A DNA stretch of 64,000 nt from Tetranychus cinnabarinus (lineage: Eukaryota > Arthropoda > Arachnida > Trombidiformes > Tetranychidae): NCBI GenBank assembly GCA_022266195.1, contig WHVY01000004.1, forward strand, positions 265,501-329,500, given 5' to 3'. The position numbers and the translations under genes are program-made. Numbering within the stretch: position 1 is the stretch's first letter; each line of letters starts with the position of its first letter. Below are positions 33,572-45,600 of this stretch, piece after piece. The notes below the pieces were generated by a model, which saw only the letters and a program-made list of their open reading frames with translations, searched no databases and was not told where the DNA came from.

Positions 33572-35399
33572 TGGTAAGGGCTCTGTCCACAAGAACAATT
33601 ATTGAAGCAAAAAAAGTAAAATTAATTTATTTTGATAAGCATCTGGAACACACAACCATTTTCAGATTAACTTGCGATTCCTTTCTAATTTTTAACCATA
33701 AAACAGATTAAATCCAGGCTATCATACAAGATAATGTAAGATATTATAAATTCAGCTAAAATTAAGCAACATTCACTGATAGTTAAACAGAATCAAAAGT
33801 CAAGTATCAGAAGAAAAATGAAGCTGGTTTATTAATGTTTATTCAAGGTTAAGTTATTTATGGTTAGATCACAGGGTTAGGCTGGTTAAGGTGTCTTTCC
33901 TCTGATGGAAATCAATTATTAAATTCACAAACATTGATTGTTAAATCAACAAAATTAAACAAACAACGAGATTTAAATCGTTCAGTTTTAGATTGAAAAA
34001 AGCAAAAGTGGAGAGACAGGAGATTACAATCAATGCATTTTGATGCTTTTCACTTACCTCTGAATATTATGAAAGAGACCATGGATGTTAAGAATTTCAA
34101 TTATCCAAATATTGAATAAAATACACTGACTGAAAATGAATGCTAAATTCACTGAAACAGAGAAAAAATATCAAAGAATCTATCTTTAAAAGAAATCTTT
34201 CCGTCTAGTTTGCAAAAAATTGAGCTTGGTCGCACAAGATGATGGCCATTGAAGACTAAAAATAACTCTGTGAAGTGAAACAATGATATTTTCAATAGAC
34301 TTATTTTTATCGTATTTATTAAGCTTATTGAAAATTGATAGTTACCAAGTTATCAATGAGATAAGAAGGTTTGTGATTTAGTTTTTGATAAACGGTTCTC
34401 TTAAAAAATTAAAGGAATAGACCACAAGAAAGTCAAGTTTGGATATAATTATCTTTTTATATTCTTGGTTTTGTATAACAATATTTTGTTGATGAAATCG
34501 TTGGGTTAATCATGATATTTTTAGGAAAATGGTTTCAATATAAATTATGATGTTTGATTGATTTGTTTTGAAAACTTTTGATAGAAAAGAATAGATGTTC
34601 ATTAAAAAGATTATCTGAACGCAGATTGACTGATACAATTTTTAGATGAAAAAAGAAACAATTATGATAACAATGGACATCATTTGGTTTAGTTTTGATT
34701 TGAGGTGATCATTTAAAAGTGATAAAGAAAAGGATAGAACAATTTATTTCTAAATAATGCTTAAGAAACAGTTGTATTTAAAACAGTTTTTAGACAATTA
34801 TCGAGTCTTCACAACACTAAATACAATCGTCTACTCACAGTAAGACATTTCATTTTCTATTTCAGATTTCAATTCTGAAAATTTATAAATTTTACGAACA
34901 TTTCTCTGCAACTAGTCAGATAAAGATTAACATACAATACATATATAAATATTAAGAGCGCATCAATTAGAGTGCATAATGGCAATCGGGTAATGATATA
35001 AATACACTCAAGTGTATTTTAATTTTCCATGAATATCATGAGTTTTTCAATTAACAAACATATCAATTGAATGATTTGAAGTGTATACAAAAATGAGAAG
35101 ATGAACTTGTGTTATCAAATTCAAGGATTCAATAATCAAGAGAAAGACGAAAAAGTATAAAATTTTTTGTTAAAATTTCATTCTCATTTTGCTTGAAAGT
35201 GAAATGAAATTTCAACAGTTTATACTTGATCGATCCAACAGGAGATACAAACTGATGTAAATAGAGGAACTTCACAGGAACTTGAAAAATGTACCCGTTT
35301 TGATTTAATCAACAGGTTCATCAGATTCTTAGATTGATTAGATGAAATGCTATTTTTTAATCACTTGAACCATTTAAAACCAGTCTTGTAGATCGATTT
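33572..35399. other. Intergenic
   Basis: AT-rich region between the phospholipase promoter and the IPPK 3' end, both on the minus strand. No open frame, RNA gene or repeat is supported. Confidence 0.55.
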
Positions 35400-38300
35400 T
35401 CATCTTTCTCGTAAGTGATCTTTAAAAGCATCAATCAGTTTAAGATCTTTCTTATAGATTTCTGTGATATTTGAAGTTCGTTTCAGATCCAAATCTATTA
35501 TTGCAATACTAACAGCATAATACGTTTGACTCATTTCATCCATGATAATATGACACTTTTGTGAAGATTTAATGAGTTGTGATTTTTCTTGATTTTCCCG
35601 AGCATCTAATGTGATTGGTGAAGATTTTGAAGGCAGAGATGACGATGATGGCGTAGATACTGAAGATGTGGATGGAAAGAATGAAGATGGCATTTCTGAT
35701 GATGATAATGGTGTAAATAATGGGGATAACCTTTGGTTTGGCTTAATTCTTTGCATGGAAATCATGATGGAACAGTCTTTAGCCATCATGGAGATCAAAT
35801 ATTCCCAAATTTTACGGAAAAAATAATTTGATTCGGTTTCATTATTACTTCGCTCAGGAGATCCCAATGAAGATGGAAAAAAATGATCAACTTCTCCTAG
35901 AGAATCCGAATAGTTATCCAATAAAATGGCCAACTCAGGTGCCCTGTGATTCAAAGAGATGAAAAATAAAATTAGATACCCAGAACAACGATAGTTTCAG
36001 AATCACTCTGAGCCAAATACAATTGTTGTACAACACTTGGAACAGAAATGAGAAGCGATGGATTACTTGCAACACAGTCCGGAATTTGATCTAAATTAAT
36101 TTTGGACAAATGTCAAAAATGAAAAAATGGCAATAACACTGAAAATAAGATTATGATTTTTCGTAAGCTTTAATCATTTTTCTATCAAAAGCCCTTAGAA
36201 AAACTTATATTCCTAATATCATTTATTGACAGGGTTAACCAATATTTGACTTGATTCAATCAGATAGATTGTTCCAAGATAGTGAAATAGAACAAACTGG
36301 GGAATTGAATTTAGCTTCAAGTACACCAAGTAAGCTTGTATTACCACCCAGGCTCTGCATTAAATCTCAAGATTTTTATCTTTTAGAAATTCAAAAAACA
36401 AATTTTGGCAGCCATTAAAATCATGCTGTCGGTAGAGCTGAGTAAACTGTTTTTTTCAATAAATTTAAGTCAAGGGAAAGTCATAATGATGTTGATGATG
36501 TAGATGATGACAGTAAGAAGTAAGAACTAACAATGATTAAGTAAACAAGACCAATGTTGAGTCAATAAGTAAGACTGTCTGAAGAAAGCAAAAATTAAAA
36601 GTAGTTAGGGAAACTGAACTGCAATCAAACGTGTTTTCGTCACTTTCAAGTTTGTTTTGATGAAGTAGATATAGAGATTCTGTGATGTCAACTGCTTCAT
36701 GGAAACTTACGTTTGTTTTAAATGGTTGAGCATGGTTAAAGCTTTGAATGAACCAATAGTATCCAGCTTCTGTAGCTTTAATACAGTCTCTAAAACACAT
36801 TTTCGTCGTAGCTCGTGGTCTCCTGTAAAAATGAATAAATATAATTAATTAATATAATCAGAGCTGCTTTTATTGAGATCAAGATAATTTTGCGAGAATA
36901 GACACGATTTATTTGTTTGACTCTTTGCATTAAAGCTTCAGATAATTATTCAGCATTTGGTGAGGGGGAGTACTGGTAAATTGGATTCTGGCTAAATCAT
37001 AAAATAGGATGAAATGAGGAAATAGAAGTTTCCAAAGACAAAAATGATGACGGCGAGAATAATGAGAAAGATTTTCAATAAAGTATTTCCAGGAGACGAG
37101 AAATATTAAATATACAGAAAGCATAAAACAATGAAAATGTTAGAGATATCAACTAGTCAAGTAAATACAAAGAGCAAGCAACTTGAATGTGATACTGATT
37201 CAACATTCTGTAAACAGAAAATAACGTCATTGCTAAAATTATAATAGTGTTTGCAATTAAAGACAATAAAGAAAGGATTTTGCTTGAAATGTTGCTCATC
37301 AATCAACAAGTTTCAGAAAAGGGCAAGTGACTAATGAAAGAATGGAACAATTTAAATTACAAATCAACCAAATATGCATTAACTGGAATAAAATAGTCAA
37401 CATTAAGGAGACGCGGGAAAGGAGAGAAGTTGAAGATTACTAGAACGAGCTAAGGATACTAAAATACGATCGGTCTGAACTAACAAAATGCAACTTCGGT
37501 AATTTTTTCGCGCTTTCTCTAACTTAATTAGAGCTGTATAATTACCTTGACAAGGGAAATCACAATTAGCTGTTTTGTGATAGGAACAAAGATGAAGTTT
37601 GTCATCGAGAATGTTAAGATCGTCGACCAAAGTTTGCGAAGAGTTTTCGAAGGGCAATGTTAAAGCCTTGATTAATAGAGAAGACAGTACTTTTTCAGAT
37701 CTTTGATCCAAATCCCCGTCAGCAATGAATCCAGCCAGTAAAGAGTCAAGATCAGTCTGATTGCCATCACTATACATTAGCTCGGAGTCACGGAAAATTC
37801 GGAAATTGTTTTGCGGCGTTTGGAGTAAGTTTTTAATGGCATTTATCATTCTAGAGTGACATCCAGAGAAGAGATCGAGAGGACAATAATGACTCTCTTC
37901 CTTTAAGGGCATGGTTTTGAGCTGTAAATTTTGGAGGAAATGGCGGTTAGTAAAATGTGATTGAAAGTGAGATAAGTTTAAGGGTTAAAATGGGGAATCC
38001 TGGTATTTGCTAACACTAAAGAGTTGAGTTTTTTTATAAGGAAATAGTCCAATCTAATTAAGCTCGAGATAAAGCATTTCAGACATAATAAAAAGTAAGT
38101 AGGAAGAGAGAAAAAACGATGATATCAAATAAAGGGAACAGTAATTAAACTTACTTTGAATGCTTGTTTTAATGCGAACCGGCAAACTCTTGCAGCAATA
38201 GGTTTTTCCTCTCCTAAATGATATAATAGAGGTGGGAAGCCTTGTTTGGGTTTGATTTCGACACTTATCACAGGTCCAGTTAAATAGGGTTGAAGACTTG

Positions 38301-39076
38301 GTTCATTGGGAATACAACAGTAATCATTTAATAGTAGCGCCCATGACTCTTGATTTGGAATCACTTTGAATATACGATAATCTAAAGAAAAAAACAAAAA
38401 ACAAGAAATGGAATTTAGAACAAAAATCTATAAAGTTCATCACATGATTGAAAATGAATTGTTCACATTCTGATAAAACTAAAATGATACATGACATATA
38501 CACAAACATATGTAAACATATTGTCATTCATTCAAATTCTCGATCAAGTTTTTCTTGTCATAGTAGTAAATGTCATAAATTAATAAAAACACTGTACTTA
38601 CTTGGTCTTGATTGATTACACAATTTATTAATCAACGAAATATCTTCTTGGGAGACAAGTACAAGTTTAGGCTCATCAAACATGGCTTCGTTTATCAACC
38701 TTTTGAGTATCATCTTGGCAAACCATATGTGGTGTAGCAATTTAGCTTTCATATGATTCCGGCAGATTATCTAAGATTTAGATACAATGTATTAAGAATG
38801 GTAACATGGTAAGAATTGAAAATTGGTTAATAAAATAATAAAACAGACATTTACCTGATCAAACGGATACTTAGGGAAGCGAAGCACTTTACCAGTCTAG
38901 ATTAAAGGTGAAAGATAGATCATTAAAATTACTGGTTAAGATTACATCATCGAATATGGTAAAGTCAATCAATAGGATAAACATACATTTTTAAGAGCGA
39001 TGACAAGAGTAACATTGCCCTCACCACGATAGGCAATCATCTCCTCATTAAGCACAATGGTTTCAGGATGTTTCAT
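35400..39076 (-). CDS. IPPK: Inositol-pentakisphosphate 2-kinase
   Basis: Seven exons: 39076-38987, 38896-38855, 38770-38602, 38381-38155, 37921-37441, 36822-36711 and 35943-35400. All junctions keep the frame and give 554 residues. Family landmarks in order: AYRGEGNVTLVIAL (N-terminal nucleotide-binding loop), GPVISVEIKPKQGFPP (the conserved EIKPK motif), VCRFALKQ, YCPLDLFSGCHSRMINAIKN, a helix VLETVLKLQKLD, MMAKDCSIMISMQ and IAIIDLDLKRTSNI near the end, with the Asp that helps bind substrate. The enzyme phosphorylates IP5 at the 2-position to make IP6, needed for mRNA export and chromatin functions. Residues ~415-470 are a Ser/Pro-rich insert between the MAKDCSI strand and the last strand. 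Exons 5 and 6 are the least certain borders. Confidence 0.9.
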
Positions 39077-40241
39077 GTTGAACAGCAAAACCTCAAAAAC
39101 GAGGCCAATACAACTAGATTTTTATATCAAAATGTCTCTTTTTCCAGGAAAAAATGTTGAATGAAACCTCGTTCAAGAAAAAAAGTGTTATAAGAATGAG
39201 CAATCATAGATGGCTCTGTTTTCATGTCACAATATATTAAATGGTTTCTTGACAGAAATGAAATCAATTTCACTGATTTTCAACAATTATTATCCATTTA
39301 AATTGTTAATAACGTACTTAAGTCAATCTACTCATTTTCATCAAGGTCAAGTATTCAGTCTTGTTGACACACCAATAAAGATTACAATAATGAGCTCAAC
39401 CATTATTATTATAACCAAATCTAGATGGCGTTTGATTGTTTTTTGCTCAACTCCCTTCAATAAATGATTAACCTTTTGAGGTGAAATCAAAGTAACAATA
39501 AAAAACAACTTTTAGTAATTAAATGATACTGTCAACAAATTGACTCGAAGTTGTTATAATTATTACATAATGTTGTTCTGTTTACCTTCATCTTATTTAT
39601 CAGCACCACAATCATTGTTTGCTCACTTTTATTGAATTTTTGTCACAAGATTCGAGATTACAGCAGACTCGAAGCATCAATTGTCACATGTCGCAATAAA
39701 AAGCTAGAATTGATTTGTGTTGATTGACAGTAAAACAAATGGCAATCAATAAATGACTTTCACCAAATTTTTGAAATACGCGCCTTAAGGTAGAATATTG
39801 TTTCTGTGTTTATGTTTTATGTGGATTGCTTTTAAATTTATAATTATCGAACATTAATTTCAAATGGTAATCGTGAATTATAATAAATAAGAACCAACCC
39901 GAAGAAATAAAAATTTTAAATGTTACACTTAAAATAGCAAAATTGTAAAAATCACTTTTATTTGTAATCATTTGAGAAAATCTTCATCAATAGATGGCGC
40001 ATCGAACTGTTACGTTTGCCTCAAGTTGAAAAGTTCAAATTGAATTAAATTTTTATCTGGCGAATCCATTCCTCGATATTCTCTCCCCTTCACCAGACCT
40101 AGCGAAAACACGAAAAACTATATCATGCTGTATCTGAAAGTAGCCATTCAACACTGGATTCCACTTACAAGGGAAGTGGAGGAACTTGCATGGTTAGAAT
40201 TGGATGAAAAGTGTATAATTCTGTTATTCATGGTGAGAATA
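39077..40241. other. Intergenic upstream of IPPK
   Basis: No gene. The 74-codon frame at 40125-40349 runs into and across a MITE and is not real. The IPPK promoter should lie just right of 39076. Confidence 0.55.
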
Positions 40242-40388
40242 CAGAGTGATCGGAAAGTTTCTGGTGTGAGGGGCTTTCTCCCCTTCTACGAGCAGAGAGA
40301 CACTGTTTGGTTTGTTGTTTTATTCAGCGCTACTCTTCAAGGCAGATAAGGCTCCATCCCACACACCAGAAACTTTCCGATCACTCTG
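40242..40388. mobile_element. MITE with 27-bp perfect terminal inverted repeats and TA target duplication
   Basis: A 147-bp element. The left end, 40242-40268, starts CAGAGTGATCGGAAAGTTTC and is the exact reverse complement of the right end 40362-40388. It is flanked on both sides by TA (40240-40241 and 40389-40390), the duplication typical of Tc1/mariner insertions. The centre is non-coding and GC-richer than the surroundings. No transposase is present, so it would have moved using an enzyme made elsewhere. The perfect repeats suggest a recent insertion. Confidence 0.92.
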
Positions 40389-40390
40389 TA

Positions 40391-42684
40391 GTTGGTTATC
40401 ATAAAAAGCTGAGAACACAAATGTCCTTTTCTAAGCCGAAATTGGTTCATTGCTTTTCAAAAGATTTAACTGCAAAGTAAATATAATCTTAAATTTCAAC
40501 TTGCGTCACCTTTTACACATCATCAATGATTTTTTTCTCTCGATATTTCAATCTTAATTCCATATTCAATGGTTTATTCAATAACATTTATTGGGAGCAA
40601 AGACTGAAGGAACCAATTTTTTGTAAAGTTATCCCAATGAAAAGTTGCAATTACTACCTCAAATTATTACCACTAGTAGCGAATCACTACTATGCATTGT
40701 AGCCATGTGCTCTTTCCCTTGAACGGTCCTTTAATGCAAAAACTAGCCTTTGAAAACGATTATGTTTGAGATTGATTTATTGATTGTCCTGAGATACGAT
40801 GGTATATGCGTAAATTAATCGTTACTATGTCAAAATTTTCTTTCGCCGCTGTATAGTCACTATTGACTTTGAAACCTGATACATACAAGTCAATCATAGA
40901 TTTAAAATAAGATCAACTTGGTAATGGCTTATGAAAATGGTGAAAACTCGGTTGTCTGGTTAAGTGATTAATTACTCGGCGGCTTCTCGATATTCGTCTT
41001 CGCTCATGTAACTTTTGATAATAAATTTTATTTTGCCTTTTTGTGTTTTTTTGCCACACAAACTTCGATTAATCATTAGTTTGACTAAACAATATTTTGA
41101 ACGCCATTGTAATATTGTATTGCAATTTAATCATTGTTTTTCAATCTGACACTAATATCTTCCTGCGTTGATTGAGATTTTAGGCTATTTAGGTTATTTG
41201 GTCTACATAAATTAATGTAATAGACACAACACAATGACAATCAGTGACTTCGCAGTATCTCTGACTTTCCTGCAATTAAAGTAGTCATTTCATAAACGCT
41301 GAGGTTGCTACTTTCGTTGACTTTTCGTTTCTCTCGCAGCATTTGCCTTCAGTATGGATGACAACAACAATTAAACTAATTATTCAGTTTTTGAAATGAG
41401 AAGTGCGAAGGAAAAAGCATGTAAATTAATGGATGAACTGAGTATTTTTGAAAAGCTGAATAACATTTGAACTTACAATTTAATTTGATGGGTTGTCAAC
41501 TGAGAAACAAACTCGAATGATGATAATTAATTGTTGAGGGAGAAAAGGAAGAAAAACAATGATAATTTTAACGATGATTAATGTTTTGCTAATGGACTTG
41601 AAGGCTTGATAAAAGTAAAATGAATTGGTAAAAAAAGAGTGGAAAAATTGAGATTTTTTCAAAATTCATTGGAAATGTGTTGCACCGGATTCAATATTCA
41701 ACGTTTTTGTGACTTACTTGATCTATTATTTTTGGGTTAATAGAAACGGGACAGAAATAGATCGCTAGATTTATCACAATTGTGTACAATTAAATATCAA
41801 TACAAAGCCAAGAGTCAGAATTGTGGATGACAAGAGATTGAGTTGGTGAAAAGAGTAATTTACATACAAATTTTAAAGGCAGTGATTAATAATACTTTGT
41901 CATGATTAGTATTATTTATACAGATAAACATTGACAATGATTGACACACAAAAAAAGATTGTTAAAGATACAACAAAGGTAATAACGGAATGAACATTAA
42001 CAATTTTGAATGTCAAAATGATTGTCAATTTTGTAAATGTTCAACTGGGTTTTTATATTTAGATATATAAATAATAGTACAATATAATAAAAGTAGTGAT
42101 GAATATAATCATTATTAAATTCATTGTTCATTCCTTTCTTGCTCCATTTACCATCAATCTTGTAGGTTATTCAGATTCTGGTTGCTCTCTGTGTTTTCCA
42201 GTATAATATATAACATAAATACATCTTACATGTTTATCGTTATAAATAATGTGATTCAATTCAATCTTAACCATCTCTGAATATTGAAAGACATAATCAG
42301 CTTAACAAACATCTCAATCTTCCTTATAATCATCACATTATCAACCTTTCAGACCTAATGATGAACCATTTATTTCACTGCTTTCCTTTCACCCTGTGTG
42401 AACCATATTTTTTAATGCAAGCTTTTGGCTTTTGTTATCAGCTTTTGGAGTGTCCTCTTTGTGTCCTCTGATGAATTAAGTCAACAATTGAAATTACATT
42501 GTTACATAATCCATATTAAATATAGCTATTAACCATGCTTCAATCTGAAAGGCCTTTGGTTGTGGTCATCTCTATTTATGAGGTTGTCCAAAAATAAATT
42601 TGTGGCAGCAATGAAATGGGCAAAAATAGGTAAGACAGGAGTGAGTAGCTTTTGGCGATTTACATGGATATTTAGTCCAATCAC
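40391..42684. other. Intergenic / GluCl 3' UTR
   Basis: AT-rich region with no supported gene. The part nearest 42684 is probably the 3' UTR of the chloride channel gene. Confidence 0.55.
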
Positions 42685-45600
42685 TTAATTTTCACTGGTT
42701 TGGAGTTCATCGATAAAAAGATAAGTAATCCAATAGACAAGGTTAAATAATGCGAACATGGTCGGGAAGAGGATTCGTGAAAGAACATCAATTCGCTTGG
42801 ATCGAGTTGGAAATTTTCTTAACCATTTTAACCATACTGTTAAATCATCACTGGGATCGTCTTCAGTTTCATCGGATTGATTAAAATTTCCCCTTCTACC
42901 TGGACAAACTTTCCTTTTGGTTGGTTTCTGGATGAGCGATAAAGAAACGAAATTAATTAATCAATTGAATGGTAAATTGAATGTTGGCAGGGAAAAAATG
43001 TAAGGTTTTCATGATAATCAAATGAAAGTCAGTCTTCACAAAAGCTAATTGCTGTGATTAACCTTTCTAAGTTGTATTTTTACTGTTACTATTATTGTTG
43101 TACTTTTTATGAGTACATCTCTGTGTGTAACTCAACAGCTGACTTCAATTAAATCTAATTTGGCAGTTTGATTGTTATGTGTTGGTTGTGATAAAAGTTG
43201 GTTATTGTTAACAAATATATTGTATCAATCAATTGACAATAGAAAAGAGTTAATAGTTGAAAGATGAAGATGAAAAAGCAAGAAACTGTATTGAATAAAG
43301 TTGCTCATGTTGAAGCTAAATGTCAATATTCATTTGATGTCTACCCTTCTCGACCTTTCTTCTGTATTATTATGTGTTTAATGTAACAGTCGACGAATAT
43401 CAACATTTTCATGATAGATTTCCTGAGTTACATTGAACATAAAGACCACCTTTTATGAAGCTCACAATAAAAACACAAGGAAAGTTAATGAACAGATGAA
43501 GAGGATAAGAGGTGAAGTGCTCGAAAAAAAGATAGAAATTATAATTAGAAAAGGAAAATGCCTGTTGATTTGTGATGTTAATGATAGTTTGGTTGGAAAT
43601 GATAAAGATGAGTGTTTCTCTGGGTTTGCAGTTGATATTAGAGTTTTTTAATCATCTGAATTAATAAAAAAGTTGCTATTTCAGATGGAATAGTCCTAAA
43701 AAAGATTTAAGGGTTTATTGTATTAATAGGAGTGATCGTGAGAAAATGGAAAGCAACTTTCAGGAGCAAGATAAAAAAGATGTTGATGATAATGATGAAG
43801 GAGTGAAGATATTTAGTATTTCGACGAACCTTTTTCATCTTCATTCTTATCGTCCTCAGCCTCATCAGTTAAACCCTATACTTGAAAGCAGAATAAGTGG
43901 TTTATAATCGATAAACAGAGTCATTTTGAGTAACCCTAAAATAGAAATACTATTGGAAATACTTTTTCTCTTGTTCCTCTTCCTGTGAAATGATTAGTAG
44001 GTTGATTGTTACTATCACTTTGTTATTACTGATTCAATTTTCACAGACAATCCCTGTGATCAACTGATTCTCTGAAATTTGTTAAAAGAGCAAAAGAAAT
44101 GGAAAAGATTTCAAAATATTCCTTTTGATGAGAAATTATCATCACTTTATCTAGTTCAGTTCAGTTTGTTTTTCATTTTTTTCACTTGACTTGTTGAATA
44201 AAAGTCAATTTAGTTAAATTTGTGATAAAAAGAGAATAAAATGAAACATTTTCCATTCGGTCTTTTTCAATACTAAAAAGAATCTGATAAATACATAAAT
44301 ATTCAAATTTGCAAGAATATTTTGTGTAATCTCAATGAATAACATTTTCTACTAACGAGTGAGCTTGTTTCAAGATATAATACTCATAATACTTGACTGT
44401 CAAATGATAATGATGAAAATGCCTGTTGAAGGAAAAGGCCTGATTACCATTCCAAAAAGCATGTTGGCCTCGCAATTGCCTAATGGATCACGAATACTTA
44501 TAGGCATCTTAGGTGGGTTTAGAAGTAAATTCTTGGGCATTTTGGTGAAAGATGATGATAAGGCTCCTGATGATGTTGACGATGACGTTGTTGTAGGAAT
44601 TGGGATTGAATTTGCTGGAATTGCAGTATTAGCTGAGGTTACACTTGATTGAGAATCACATCGAGAAACATAATTAACCAAAGCGAATTCAAGCAAAGCT
44701 CCAAAAACAAAAGTTAAACAGCATTCCGTCCAAACATCGACTGCTTTAATGTAACTAACTGGTGGCAAGGAAGCATTAATTCCTGAAATTTGAGTTGCCA
44801 TAGTGAGTAACGTGGTTACACCTAATGAAACTCTAGCTGGAATAGCATTTGGATCCAACCAGAATGAAACCCACGAAACGATGACCAACATTATACAAGG
44901 AATGTAGATGTGGATCAAATAGTAACTGAATTCCCTTTTGAAGATAAGGTTTACTTTGATACAACTGTATGACCCTAAACAGGAGAGAATGTAAATTAAT
45001 TTCAAATCAGCAAAAATTTTTAACGTTAAATCTAATCATCTACATTCCACATTCGTATTGACTATCATTGATACCATAATAAGCTAATACCATGCTATGC
45101 AAGTCAACATGTAAATGTTATAATGAAAAAATTGCAACCTTGTTAACTTAAAAAGGTTAACAGTTGCAATTGCTGTGAGATGTTAATAATTGACAAACTT
45201 ACCTGTGTTTGTTGCGCTTGTACAATACTGTGTTTGAAATCTTTGTAGTGTAAATCTTGGAAGGTGTAAATTTTTGGTTACTTGAACAGGATCACCCTCC
45301 TTCCATTGAAATATTAAATCTTCCGTTGTATATCCATCTAAATGAGTAAATTGAAAGATAACTTAGCAACATTACAGTTGATAATACTGTGGCATTAGTT
45401 CCAATAGCTGAATCCAAGTTAAAACTATTGTCAATGACAATTGTATTTAGAAAGTCGATGTACCAGTAAAAGTAAAAGTAAACAATAACGGTAACAGTAA
45501 AAGTTATGCTTTAAAATGCAAGGCTTCAAAAAGCTAAATTAACGAAAGTAACTAAAGTGCTGTTCTTACTCATAATACATAAGAGTACGTAAGAATAGCC

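Noticed and set aside
35990..36110. Possible extra IPPK exon (minus strand, PSLLISVPSVVQQLYLAQSD)
   Set aside because: Its borders do not keep the frame with exons 6 and 7, and those exons already align continuously to the family.
40125..40349. 74-codon open frame
   Set aside because: It runs from unique sequence into the MITE and ends inside it; no splice or motif support.
43839..43884. Acidic mini-exon candidate (GLTDEAEDDKNEDEK) in the last GluCl intron
   Set aside because: The available splice sites give lengths of 46 or 50 bases, or a 51-base version with a stop, so none can be inserted between two phase-0 exons.
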